From positions 377,451 through 441,450 of the forward strand of contig NW_005179326.1 in the NCBI RefSeq assembly GCF_000350225.1: a DNA stretch of 64,000 bases, given 5' to 3'. The notes below the pieces were generated by a model. It ran no database searches, was not told the origin of the DNA, and worked only from the letters and a program-made list of their open reading frames with translations. This DNA is from Chondrus crispus (taxonomy: Eukaryota > Rhodophyta > Florideophyceae > Gigartinales > Gigartinaceae). Shown here one piece after another: positions 50,986 to 62,008 of the stretch. Every line of letters starts with the position of its first letter. Positions within the stretch are counted from its first letter, which is position 1. A program made the translations under genes and the position numbers.

Positions 50986-53900
50986 AACTGGTTCGATTCG
51001 CAGACGGCGAGCACGCCGAGTGCTTCAACGCCGAGGTCGAACCAACCCTTCAGAGAGCCCGCTGCGGGGCCCGCGCCGTCGGATGTGAGAAGGATCCCGC
51101 AGCGGCAGGAAAACTAGAGAGGGGAATCTCGCATGAGTCGCGAGAGGCACAGGGTCGACGTACTGTGCCCGGGGCTCAGCCCCGTTCCCCGTCTCTAAGG
51201 GAAAAATCAGGCCTCGAGGAGGAGGTTGTTGGATTGGTGGATAAGCCCAAAGGGCCAGCTCAAGTCAAGAAAATTTTAAGCCGAGCCCGAGATCATCCGC
51301 TGGAAGAAGTTCGAAGACCCTGGTACATGGTTAAGCGAAGGGAGTGTCCCGAGAAGATTTTGGTTCTTGCGCGAAAAAACTACAAAGTTTACGCGGACAT
51401 TGGACCAACAGTCGGATTGATGAGCCGGGTGTTGTCTGTTTTAGACACCGGCGCGGGACCAAACCTTGTGCGAAAATCGGAGCTCCCAGCTGGAATGGAA
51501 TCTCTAGTGTCCTACGGACCGACCCAAGACATTGGCGACGCGAACAATAGGCCACTCCGGACTCTCGGCACAATTAGAATGCCTGTGAGGCTTGGAAAAT
51601 TTGTGCCCGCAGCCGAGTTTATTGTATGCGAAAAACTAGCCGTCCCGCTAATTCTAGGCGCGGACTACTGTGACCGGTTTGTGGAAGCAATTTATCCAAG
51701 GAAGAAAACGGTTGAGTTGGCGGATTTTTCGGAGGTTCCGATAGTTAGGCGGTTCTCGACGAGAAGAGGGAAGAAGAATCTCGTCCCGGGAGAGGACGAG
51801 AATGATGGAAAGGTGGAGCGAATTTCCCCTAAGGAAAAAGTGGCAAGAGCCACAACTATCGAGCCAGGGACGCAACGCGTGGTGGAATGCACCTCGAAGA
51901 GGGCGGGCTTGGTTGTGGTTCAGCCGTACTCGTCGTTGTACGAAAGGCACGGGCTGACGTGTACAAATGGTGTTGTTCAGGTCGAGCCTGACCGGCCATT
52001 TCGTTTACTCGTTGCGAATTTTAGGACGTACCCTGTCAGGGTGCAAAAAGGCCAAGTGGTGGCAGAATTATTACCGCACCTGAGAGCCGCGCTCGAGAGC
52101 AAAACCACCATTGGTGAAGTTCTCGGAATTCAAGAAAGGAAGAAGGAAAATTTTCCTAATTCCACCAAGACGCCTACGGGCGAGGCAAGATGCGAACCGT
52201 CGGATCAAGATCGCGAGAACCAGCAAGGAGAACCGGAGGAAAGGCTCTCCGCGACGGCAACTACGACGCCGGAGCGGCGGATTGAGCCTCCCCCGCCCGA
52301 CGTGGAGGAACTCGACCTGAGCCACGTGCCGGACCGGCTGCGCGAGCGGTTCCGTCGGATGTTGAAGAAGTATTCAAGGATGTGGGATGGGACGCTTGGC
52401 GAAATTAATACCACAGTCCATCGGATCGAGTTGATCCCCGAGACTCGTCCCATCGCACAAGCCCCGTATCGGGCCGGGCCTAAAGCCCGCGAAGTAGAAG
52501 ATGCAGAGGTGCAGAAGATGTTGGAGGCAGGAGTGATAGAACCAGCGCAGTCAGAATGGGCGTCGCCCGTGTTGCTGGTGCCCAAGCCGGACGGGTCAAT
52601 GCGTTTTTGCGTAGACTACCGCAGGCTGAACGCAGTGACGGTGAAGGACACGTACCCCTTACCGCGCATGGATGAGTGCCTGGACTCGCTTGGTGACACC
52701 AAGGTTTTCTCCGCGATGGACGCGATCTCGGGATATTGGCAGATGCCTATCCCTGAGCGCGACCGCGACAAGACCGCATTTTCGTGTCACTCAGGACTGT
52801 ATCGCTTCTCAAGAATGCCCTTCGGGTTAACTAACGCGCCAGCGACGTTTCAGAGAGCAATGGATATCCTGCTCTCTCCGTTCCGTTGGAAGTGCTGTTT
52901 GGTGTATCTGGACGACATAATAATTTTTAGCAAGTCGTGGGAGGAGCACATCGTGCACGTGGATGAAATACTTTCTGTATTGGAGAAGGCAGGTGTGAAG
53001 CTCAAGCTTCGCAAGTGTGAATTTTTCGTCGAAAAGATCAAGTACCTGGGCCATGTCGTTCGGCCAGGTACATTGGAAGTGGACGCTGCGCGAACCGTCG
53101 CATTGGAACAAGCGAGGTACCCTCAAACGCAGACCCAGCTCAGGAGCTTCTTGGGACTTTGTAATGTCTACCGCAGATTCGTTCCGCATTATGCGAAAAT
53201 CGCGCATCCGCTCAATCAACTGTTGAAGAAGGGACAACCGGTCCAGTTGGAAGGATTCGACGAACCGTGCAAGAAAGCTTATCATAAGCTCAAGGACGCC
53301 ATCTTGGCACCGCCGGTGTTGGCGCTGCCGAAGAAGGACCTACCCTACTCGGTAGATACCGATGCAAGCGACTATCAAATCGGCGCTGCATTATTTCAAA
53401 CACACCCAGATGCGCAACGCAAACCCATCGGGTTCTTTTCAAGAACGTTAGCCGCAGCCGAGAGAAACTATTCTGTATCAGAAAAAGAATGCCTAGCAGT
53501 AATTTGGGCCGTACAGACTCTAAGACCATATCTATATGGCGAGCACTTCATCGTGCATACCGACCATGCCTCATTGAGGTGGTTGATGAACGTAACCGAC
53601 CCCAGCGGGAGATTAATCCGATGGAGGCTCCGCCTCTCGGAATTCGATTTCGAAATCAAGTACAAGAAGGGCAAGGCGAACAGCCAAGCGGACGCCCTGT
53701 CAAGATTACGGACCGCAGGAGAAACCGTCGACGAAATCGACGACGAAATCCCATGCTTTATGGCCGAACCGGCCGAGGGTACAGTGGAGGACGAGGAAAC
53801 TATTGACGCGGCAGACGACATCCTCGCTCTTGAGGGGGGGACCGCCCCTGAGCGCCTCGATCAATTCCAAGCTGTCACTCCGGAGGAGCTCATTCGCGAG

Positions 53901-55130
53901 CAAGCCGTCGACCGCTTCTGCAACCGCATCAAGGAAGAAATGGACGCCGGAAAGGTGAGAACGTTCAGCATGGAGACCGAGGAACTCGAAGGAACTCTAT
54001 GCCGTACCGCGGCGGAGTTTGTACAAGTGGTAATACCACAATCGTTACGGGACCGCGTCCTAGGGTTGAGCCACTACGCAAAATTGGCAGGCCACCCGGG
54101 AGGCAGGAAACTTTACAAGACTTTGAGAAGGTATTTTTATTGGCCTACGATGGCCGTAGACTGCTACGCAGTCGCGAAGAATTGCGCCGCATGTGCGCGG
54201 GAAAGGGTGAAGTTAAGAAAAAACACGATGGAAATGAAGCTGTTCACGCCCAAAGCTACGCTGGAATTTGTCGCCATCGACATCCTCGGCGAGCTAATTA
54301 CAACTAAGCGAGGAAATCGGTATATTCTCGTGATCAGCGATCGATACTCGAAACTGGTACGAACCGTACCGTTGAAGAAGATATCAGCTGCGCACATCGC
54401 ACAAGCCTTCGTTCACCATTGGGTATTCGTGTACGGACCGCCGGTCAAGCTGCTGTCCGACAATGGAACACAGTTCACGGCCCGGTTTTTTCAGAACGTC
54501 TGCCGAATTCTCGGCATCCGCAATGTGTTCACGACTACGTACCACCCGCAAGCCAACGGCCAAGTTGAGAGATTTAACCGCACGCTGACTTCTGCGTTGC
54601 GAAAATACGTTGGAGAGCATCCCAAGAACTGGGACTTATTTAGCGACGCTGTGACGTTCGCCTACAACACACAAGTTCATCGAAATACGAACATTGCGCC
54701 CTTCGAGCTGGTGTTGGCTCGGGCGCCGAGAAACATTGCGTTACAAGCGCAACCAACATTGGAGAATTTCAGCTCGTCACGAGCATACTACCTGAAATGG
54801 CAGTCGTGGTTGGAAAGCCTGATGAGAGGCGCTGATAAGAGCCTGCGAAAAGAACAGGCACGGTACAAGCGAAATTTCGACGCACGCCTTCGAAAACCGC
54901 AATATGAGATCCCACCCGGGTCCTACGTGTTCCTTCGGAAGGAGCAGGGCACGGCTAGCGATCCGAAACACAAGCTGGCACAAGTCGCCACAGGACCTTA
55001 TCAGGTCCGAAGATCGGATCAACATACTGTAGTCATTGCCATTGGCGATCAGGAGGAACGCGTATCGCAAGACAGGTTGGAGTTAGCCCCAAGCCGGATG
55101 GACTATGCGCCAATAACTGGCCTACGGTAG
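50928..55130 (+). CDS. Gypsy 2 Pol (protease, RT, RNase H, integrase)
   Basis: The frame is open from 50928, overlaps the end of gag in the -1 frame, and has no ATG at its beginning, so expression as Gag-Pol by -1 frameshifting is likely; no canonical slippery heptamer is seen in the overlap. Counting residues from the GTG at 51165: protease LDTGAG (D94), RT YLDD (about 581-584), RNase H VDTDAS, integrase H-H-C-C (AGHPG, CAAC), catalytic D1039, D1099, E1135 (35 between the last two). No stop within the enzyme domains. It ends with TAG at 55128-55130, in frame with the chromodomain that follows. Confidence 0.92.
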   Translation, partial: GVVSDGEVRDTIDELSKGLELVRFADGEHAECFNAEVEPTLQRARCGARAVGCEKDPAAAGKLERGISHESREAQGRRTVPGAQPRSPSLREKSGLEEEVVGLVDKPKGPAQVKKILSRARDHPLEEVRRPWYMVKRRECPEKILVLARKNYKVYADIGPTVGLMSRVLSVLDTGAGPNLVRKSELPAGMESLVSYGPTQDIGDANNRPLRTLGTIRMPVRLGKFVPAAEFIVCEKLAVPLILGADYCDRFVEAIYPRKKTVELADFSEVPIVRRFSTRRGKKNLVPGEDENDGKVERISPKEKVARATTIEPGTQRVVECTSKRAGLVVVQPYSSLYERHGLTCTNGVVQVEPDRPFRLLVANFRTYPVRVQKGQVVAELLPHLRAALESKTTIGEVLGIQERKKENFPNSTKTPTGEARCEPSDQDRENQQGEPEERLSATATTTPERRIEPPPPDVEELDLSHVPDRLRERFRRMLKKYSRMWDGTLGEINTTVHRIELIPETRPIAQAPYRAGPKAREVEDAEVQKMLEAGVIEPAQSEWASPVLLVPKPDGSMRFCVDYRRLNAVTVKDTYPLPRMDECLDSLGDTKVFSAMDAISGYWQMPIPERDRDKTAFSCHSGLYRFSRMPFGLTNAPATFQRAMDILLSPFRWKCCLVYLDDIIIFSKSWEEHIVHVDEILSVLEKAGVKLKLRKCEFFVEKIKYLGHVVRPGTLEVDAARTVALEQARYPQTQTQLRSFLGLCNVYRRFVPHYAKIAHPLNQLLKKGQPVQLEGFDEPCKKAYHKLKDAILAPPVLALPKKDLPYSVDTDASDYQIGAALFQTHPDAQRKPIGFFSRTLAAAERNYSVSEKECLAVIWAVQTLRPYLYGEHFIVHTDHASLRWLMNVTDPSGRLIRWRLRLSEFDFEIKYKKGKANSQADALSRLRTAGETVDEIDDEIPCFMAEPAEGTVEDEETIDAADDILALEGGTAPERLDQFQAVTPEELIREQAVDRFCNRIKEEMDAGKVRTFSMETEELEGTLCRTAAEFVQVVIPQSLRDRVLGLSHYAKLAGHPGGRKLYKTLRRYFYWPTMAVDCYAVAKNCAACARERVKLRKNTMEMKLFTPKATLEFVAIDILGELITTKRGNRYILVISDRYSKLVRTVPLKKISAAHIAQAFVHHWVFVYGPPVKLLSDNGTQFTARFFQNVCRILGIRNVFTTTYHPQANGQVERFNRTLTSALRKYVGEHPKNWDLFSDAVTFAYNTQVHRNTNIAPFELVLARAPRNIALQAQPTLENFSSSRAYYLKWQSWLESLMRGADKSLRKEQARYKRNFDARLRKPQYEIPPGSYVFLRKEQGTASDPKHKLAQVATGPYQVRRSDQHTVVIAIGDQEERVSQDRLELAPSRMDYAPITGLR

Positions 55131-55571
55131 GCGCTACAGTTCCTGGGAGAGCCGGTGCTAAACGAAGAAGGAGAGGTAATGGAGGACGAGGAACGTCCTC
55201 ACACCCGTGCGCCTACGACGGGGGACCAGGATAAGTTAGTTGGTCGAACGTCGACAGCGGAGACACCTCCAGACCTACGCGAGTTCGGAAAATCCAGAGA
55301 AGAGGATGAGTTGGAAGATCTTCGGAAGGGGGAAGGACAGTTGGACACGCAGGAAGAAGGAACCGAGAGTCAGGAGTATGTGATCGAAAAGATCGTGGAC
55401 CATGGCTACGACGAGGAGAAATTAATTCTCAAAGTGAGGTGGTATGGGTATACCAACGAGGACGCAACGTGGGAACCTATTGAGCAGATCCCCCGCAGCG
55501 CGGTAGTCACATATTTCCGAAGGAAAAAGCTACCCTTACCCACGCAAGCGTCGCACGCACAACCGGGATAG
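55131..55571 (+). CDS. Chromodomain tail of gypsy 2 Pol, after in-frame TAG
   Basis: Same frame as pol, directly after its TAG. Acidic linker (Glu/Asp-rich) then a chromodomain: YVIEKIVDHGYDEEKL, LKVRWYGY, DATWEP, with the aromatic positions Y, W and W for methyl-lysine binding present. In gypsy 1 the chromodomain is fused to integrase without a stop, so the TAG is either a nonsense mutation or a readthrough site (context CGG-TAG-GCG). No ATG until 55179. Confidence 0.8.
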   Translation, partial: ALQFLGEPVLNEEGEVMEDEERPHTRAPTTGDQDKLVGRTSTAETPPDLREFGKSREEDELEDLRKGEGQLDTQEEGTESQEYVIEKIVDHGYDEEKLILKVRWYGYTNEDATWEPIEQIPRSAVVTYFRRKKLPLPTQASHAQPG

Positions 55572-57918
55572 CCATCGTAAATAGAACTAGTAGGTTAGAG
55601 AAAACAGAGAGGTCAGAACTTTGAGGAAGTATCGCATCTACGAGGTGCGCAAATAAGGAGTTTGAAGGAAAGGAGGACAAGGCAGAGAAGCGAGACTGTA
55701 TCCTTGGATGAGGCATTGAGCCACTCGGAAAACACACACGCATCATCACGGCACGCACGAGAAATGACGTTTCGAACAGGCGAGCCGTTCTTGTGGCGCA
55801 TGAGGTAAAAAAATTAGGCCTGTCGACAACAAACTGCCAAAAAGGCGACACAAGTGAGAAATCGATTTCCGCATGCTGCGAAATTATAATCGAGAAGCAG
55901 GGAAATACTGCTGCAACTGCAGTCCGCACGCAAAGTTGTTGTCGCTTGCCAAAACCGACGGCCTAAATATTCTAAGTCGTCCCGCGGTCGAGTGACACCC
56001 GACCTCGCATGACGACTGACTGACACACGTTTCCCACCCTCGACGAGCAAAGACATCCGTCCATAGGGACCACCATCACGAGAACGCAGCTACAATTAAC
56101 CCCGTACTCGTTTCGCGCACGCAAAGTCGTTGGCAATCCCCACAGTCGACGGCACCAATACTCAAAGCCGTCCACCGACACAGTCGCTCGCATCAATTCT
56201 TTCGTCGAGAGGGACTTACTAACCCATTGGCCACATTAACCCCCTTTTTCCTCGATTTTGTTTTTGTACTGTTTTGTTTCGTTTTTCTTTGTGTTCTTGC
56301 TCCTTTTTTTTATACGACGTAGAAAGCGACGTCCCGCATCGCGGACCACGAGGAACGAGCGTTGCGACGCACACCGGTCAACGACCCTTCAGTGAGGGTC
56401 CACAATCAAGGGAGACGGGCGAACCGCCGATCGTAATTAATTTATTACGCTGTGTCTTCCAGCCGAAAGGGAGAGCGGTATTTTTCTAAGCTGTACAAGG
56501 ACGTCAATTTGCGAGATTTCGTAGGCCTGCCTCAAAGACAGTGCCGGGCGAGTAATCGGAGAAGATTCTGCCCGACAAAGGACGAAGCACGGATCGGAGT
56601 TATACCCTAGACCGGAATTTGTCAGCACGAAGATGCTAGAGCCGACGGCTTCTTGGTTTTTACCGAGCGTGTGAGCCGCAAGGGCAGAACGCTCACAAAA
56701 GAGGTCTGTCATGAAACCGCTTTCCCATTCCGGACATTGAAATGTATTGGACAAAACAACAACCACGAGAGGGTGCGGGAAAAGGGACAGTTTAACTTGG
56801 AACAAAAGGAGTTACAGGTTTGTGCCACATCCTGACAAAGATTGAACCTATATAGTGGAACTACAGTTCATTTCTACGATCGAGGATTATCTGAAGGCGC
56901 GGAGCAAACATGCCTACGGCAAGGAAGAGAAGGGTCATGTTTTTCGTACGCGACGGAGGGAATGCAGGGACCGCGGTGACCACGTTGTGGAATGCCCCCG
57001 GGGTTTGGGCTTTCCTTACGGAATGTTCGATTTGTTTTCGACACAAACCAACTCCCTAGAGGATCGAACAGCCAACGGCATGAAGCCGTACCCCTTTTTG
57101 CTGTCACCCCCTGTCCAGACAACGTCATCACGCATCTCCCCTCCTTACCTTTTTCCCACTTCTTTGAACAACTTGCTACCTTTTTACTTTTCCGTCCCTC
57201 CTACTCCTCTGCTTTTCTAATGTCATCTTCTTTTCTTCGTGCTGTTGTTATCTCTTTTTTTTGGGGAAGGCAAGTCAAGCAGACACACCGGATTAGGAGC
57301 ATCGAAAGGAAGTTTATTTTAAGGCAGAACCCCGCGTCGAGGAGAAACAAGAAGTTGCAGAGTAGCTTTAGAGGGACCCTGCAGGGGAAGCTCCACGCGC
57401 GCCATAACGACGTATACCGCCGGTGGTCGAGGCTGTGACAAACCCCGGGCCGACCGAGACACCAAGCAGGGACATTCAGATTGGTGAAGACAGACGCCGT
57501 CCTTTCTGGGGACAAGAGGAGGACCATGGAAGAATCGAGAAAGTCGGACCGCTCCTGTGCCCTACTAAGCATCCACGCATGACACATCGCGAGACACAAG
57601 CAAAGAGAGGGTAACATAGAGCCGAGAGAAGTTACGTGAAAAATACTGCATCAGGCGAAGGGGAGAGTCGTGGGGTGACATGGAGAACGACATAGTGAGA
57701 GGCGACTTTCCGCATGATCGTTAACATGGGCGATGCATAACAACTAACATTGAACATCGCAGAACGAAGGGAATGGCATCGACTACTCCCATACTGTTCC
57801 AGGTCTTGCAAAGCACCGTATCTATCACCGCCCTAATGTTGACCTCCGCACACGCCCCCCTCGTTTGTATCCATTCGAATGGAAATTGCAATTTCTTTGG
57901 ACATGTTCCGCAACGGGG

Positions 57919-57972
57919 AACCGAACTGCGACTGCAGGAGTACCCGGGTACTCCTGCAGTCGCAGTTCGGTT
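57919..57972. repeat. Perfect 54-bp palindrome
   Basis: Two 27-bp arms with no spacer; the centre is TACCCGGGTA at 57941-57950, the outer ends AACCGAACTG and CAGTTCGGTT. Symmetry breaks at 57918/57973. Confidence 0.97.
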
Positions 57973-59219
57973 GGCCATACGAGGACTTAGTCTGTCATCG
58001 AGACACGAAGAGAGGGGAACCCGCAGGCCCCCTCGGAGCCACGAGTCATTGCGGTTGACTTAGGAATGCGCGCTCCCCGCCAGCAAACGCACGGGGAAGG
58101 TGCGTGCGCACCACCCGAACGCCTTTAAAAATATTTAACAAAAATTAAGGGGAGTTGCAACCGAGATATACAACCCATTTTGTTGGCATGAGCCACGGCC
58201 GCCGATCCACGACATATTACACTGCACCCGAAGGGTGGAGCTCGACTACGACCCCTCTTCTCGCGCACAAGGTACCAGTCACCACTGTGATCGTTTAATC
58301 ATGATGATCACGAGCGTACTTCGAGAAGAATGACATTCAAGGAAACGGGAAAGGATGAAGTCCTACCCACGCGACTGTCGGGAAGTGCATCGAGCGAGCG
58401 CGCGCTGTAATCCCATAGCGAAGAAGTTTCGCCCGTCATTTTCGAGACCGCCGGTACGCTAGGCGAATTCGCCGATGGTCTCGCACACGAGTTGTTAACT
58501 GGTTTTCACGACCTACAGCCTACACGCGCCGCCCCGGGTCCCTGACGACAGAGCGAGGGGAGCCCGCCCGACAGCAAGGACGAAAACGCCAAGATAGGCG
58601 AACAGGCGGATGACACTATGTGAGAATGGGGTCGCCGTGAACCCCGAACTACCATCTAAATGCACGATCCGAGACAGGATCAAGATGGTTGCTCATCGCG
58701 ATGCGATCAACTAATCGTAATACGTATGACTGGACGTGTACGTGGAACCCTCGTCGCCACCTCAACTAGTTACGAATCGCCGTCAGGACACAATGAGATC
58801 ACAGGCAACGACATTGACGTCTCCACACCTATCGTGTCGCGAATCTGAGTCTGCACGTATGGGATGATGTCCAAGAGAGAGAGGGTAGAACCTGCGTGTG
58901 AATGAAACGGGTTCTTGACACCGCCGGAGTCGGGAGAGCAGAGGTTTCCTCGCGGAGCTTCCGCCGTCGGTTCAATATTTTTTATGGCATGAAATGTGAA
59001 CAGGGGAAAGGGCTTCCGATCGAGGAACAAAAAAAACGGACAGCAATGAAACGGAAGGACGCGGAAGTGACGAATGCCACTAAGGGCGTACAGGGGAACT
59101 GAGCCGAAGGGGCAACTACAACAGAGAAAAGTTGTAGGGAGTGGTGGTAGAGATGCTCATTGTCAGAATGACAGTTTTCGAGGGATTAGAAACCCGAGGG
59201 CTGCTCGATGCGCGGAAAA

Positions 59220-59353
59220 GAGGAGGTAAGTGAGGAACTCGAAGAGGTAAAAAGGAAGTGACAAAAAGAGGAGGTAAACCACAAAAGAGGAGGGAAGTGA
59301 GGAATTCGAAGAGGTAAAAAGGAAGTGACAAAAAGAGGAGGCAAACCACAAAA
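59220..59353. repeat. 67-bp purine-rich tandem duplication
   Basis: Two units (59220-59286, 59287-59353) of GA-rich sequence differing at about four positions; shared core AAGAGGTAAAAAGGAAGTGA. Confidence 0.9.
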
Positions 59354-60006
59354 GAGGAGGAGAGGGAAGACGCACATCGAGGATGGGAGAAAGAGAAGGC
59401 GCCGGAAATTGGGGGAAATTGAGAAAAAAAGAGGAGGAAAGAAAAACGGACCGCCTCAGAGACTCTAGGGGGGGACCGTATTTCCTTGAGCAGGAATCTC
59501 CAAACAGGCAACGGAGCAACTGAAGATGCGATCATTGACGACGTCTCGTAGACGGCTGAACAAAAAGGGGGAGGGCGACTAGAAAAATTGTCAGGGACCG
59601 CCATGCCCCCGCCTACGGCGAGAAGAGGGTGAACGAAAGGAGGAAGTCGGAGATGCCGTAAAATACGCACGTTGCCGTTCCCGTTAGGCGGAGTCAGGGC
59701 GTAGGAAAAGAGGGAGAAAAATGGTCAAGGATAAAGAGGAGGAATTGAAGAGAAGGAAATATAGGGGAATCAAGAAAGGGAGAACTGAAAATGCAAAAGA
59801 GGAGGAAATTGGAAATAACAGGAGATTCGCAGGTGAGTTCTTTTTATCGCCCAAAGGTCGTACGATAAAGTCGCTAGTCGACTATCAGACGGGCAGGATG
59901 GGAAAAGAAGGACAGGTCGCAAGGAATTGCGGTAGTCGCCGTCTCAACGAGACTATGCCCCAAGGGATTTTCCCTTTGGAAGGGAGGTGACAAGCCGAGC
60001 TAGAAC

Positions 60007-61883
60007 TCACAAGTCGTCTAGGGACGCCCCCTGGAGAGCTTCTCCCTCCACACCATGAGCCATGAGAAGGCGATGGTAAGCGGCGGCAGCAGAGATATTT
60101 TCTTTGGGAATTGCGGATGATGGAGGGACCGAGGTAGGGGCGAGGAGCGGACCCTCAGGTGAATGGGAAGCCGGACGTGGGGTCGGATTCCCGGCCGACG
60201 GTGGGGCTTCCCGAATTGAAATGGTTTCCGTCGAGCAGCCCGCAGGAGGAAGCTCGACGCGCGGAGGAGCCTGAGGGCGGGTCAAGCTCACGGGTGCCGT
60301 ACATGACGGCAATGGCAAGGTTGGGATGGGTGTGACGAGCTGTCCCTCGCGTGAAGGGGAAGCAGGAAGTGAGGTTGGATTCACGTCGGAGGAAGACACG
60401 ACTCGAAGCGACAAGGTTTCCGCCGAGTTCGTGGAAGGAAGTACGACGCACACTGGGGCCTCAGGCGCGGAGGGACGGACCGGTGCAGGGAGAGGGGAAC
60501 TTGGGGCCGAAGGTCGAGAGCACATCTCAGGCTCTCGAGGATCCGCGTTCACCACAGTAACTGCGTTGGGGGTTGGTGGTTGATTTCCGAAACGGCGGCT
60601 CATCTGGGCCTCCCAGGCAGAACAGAGGGAGGAGGACCAGGGGTTGATCCACACGAAGTCGCCGGCAGCTGGATGATTTCTACCAGGGGAAAAAGAGGGT
60701 CGCTGGCGTGAAAAGGACCGAGACGAATTTTGTGGAGGAACGCAATCCCACGCTACGGTCTCGATCATATCGAGGAGGGCGTGCACTTCACGGTCCACAT
60801 CGGACCCGCCAAGGGGGACAGAAAAATCGAGGAGACGCATCTGTTCGCGGAGTTTCGAAGGGAGGTGCCACAGGCGCCAACAGTCGAAAACTTCCCACAG
60901 GAGGGTGGCGGCAACTTTCACGCACCACTCCGTGAGAAACACAGTCCACAGCCCGTGCTGTGGATTGCGTAAATGACTGCCGTAATATGTCAGGATGGGT
61001 CCTAACTCAGCCCAGAAACCCTGACATACCTCGTATTGACTCCACCAGGACGGGGTTCGTTGGTATCGATTGGTGTAGTGCTGTCTGGAAATTTCACGAG
61101 CCTCAATCATCTGGTACGCCACGAAGTACCCAGTGTCGGATCGGACCCGACGTTCAAAGCGCACAGTATTTTGGAAAAAGAAAATACCGCCGCGCTTCGT
61201 ATGGCAAAAGTTTGTGGGAAGAATGGCTTGGGTCCAAAACATGGCGTCGGTCGTGACGGTCCGTCGGTTGCGCCACAGTCGGTCCGCCTCGGACACGGGG
61301 TCATCGTAGGTGCAGTCGATGAGTTGTCGAGGTAGAGTCGTTCCACCTCCGTACGACATTGCCAAGTGTCGCAGTGGTAACCTGAAGGTATGACGGCGTC
61401 GGCCATAGGAATCTCGATCCGAGTGAACACAGCGTCCATGAAGCGCAGGGATAAGGAAGAGCGACCGCGCGGGGAGGAGTGACGTAGGATGGAGGTGGGT
61501 ATTGCGATGCGGGCGCGCGAGTCAAAGGTATGAATGGCCTGCAAAGGGAGGTTACCGGGCAACATGCCCGCATCATCAGCGAAATTATTTTTGATACCGT
61601 CGAGGTCGCGGACGCCCACAGAGGAGAACCATTGAGCAGAAGCAAACAGGGCTGCGTTATCACGCATGGTTTTGTTCTGCAGCTCCTCGAGCGAAGGATG
61701 ACGGCGGGCTACCCAAGAGGAATGGTAGCCCGGATGGAAGGCCGGCTCGGCAGGGTTGGTAACAGGGGGTAGACGGGGTATGGAAGGAAGACCCCGGGGC
61801 ACTTCGGACTTGCGAGGGAAGCCAACACCCGGACGTCTACGGGTGGCACTATCGTCCGAGTGTTCCGATGGAGAAGGAAGCAT
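60007..61883 (-). CDS. Antisense accessory ORF of gypsy 2 (one frame change)
   Basis: Starts at ATG 61883, reads about 180 codons, then the sensible reading passes to the -1 frame near 61310-61350 and ends at 60007. Total about 625 codons. The middle has aromatic-rich sequence (SWWSQYEVCQGFWAEL) and the residues PILTYYG, PQH, EW, V and EV near 60999-60885, with spacing like that in the antisense ORF of gypsy 1. The C-terminal third is Pro/Ser-rich with two or three imperfect repeats of about 50 residues (ETISIREAPPSAGNPTPRPA). No known domain is recognised. It lies in the same place, in the same antisense direction, as in gypsy 1. Confidence 0.65.
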
Positions 61884-61989
61884 GGTATTTTCGTTTTACC
61901 CTTGCTAGAACGCCGCGCAGAGTGATTGATGACTGGGAAACACGGTCAGCAGCGACAGGAGATTATACGATGGCTGGGCGTTGCGCAAG

Positions 61990-62008
61990 GGCGCTCGGAA
62001 GGGGGATA
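61990..62008 (+). promoter_or_regulatory. Polypurine tract of gypsy 2
   Basis: GGAAGGGGGATA directly before the TG of the 3' LTR. Confidence 0.65.

Larger units (their letters stand above)
55572..60006. other. Non-coding 3' block of gypsy 2
   Basis: 4.4 kb without a convincing gene on either strand. Contains a perfect 54-bp palindrome (57919-57972) and a 67-bp tandem duplication (59220-59353). It lies between the chromodomain and the antisense ORF, so it may be the 3' untranslated part of both sense and antisense transcripts. Confidence 0.5.

Noticed and set aside
56274-57617. Small open frames in the 3' block of gypsy 2 as envelope-like genes
   Set aside because: No signal peptide, membrane segment or cleavage-site pattern; frames are short and on both strands.
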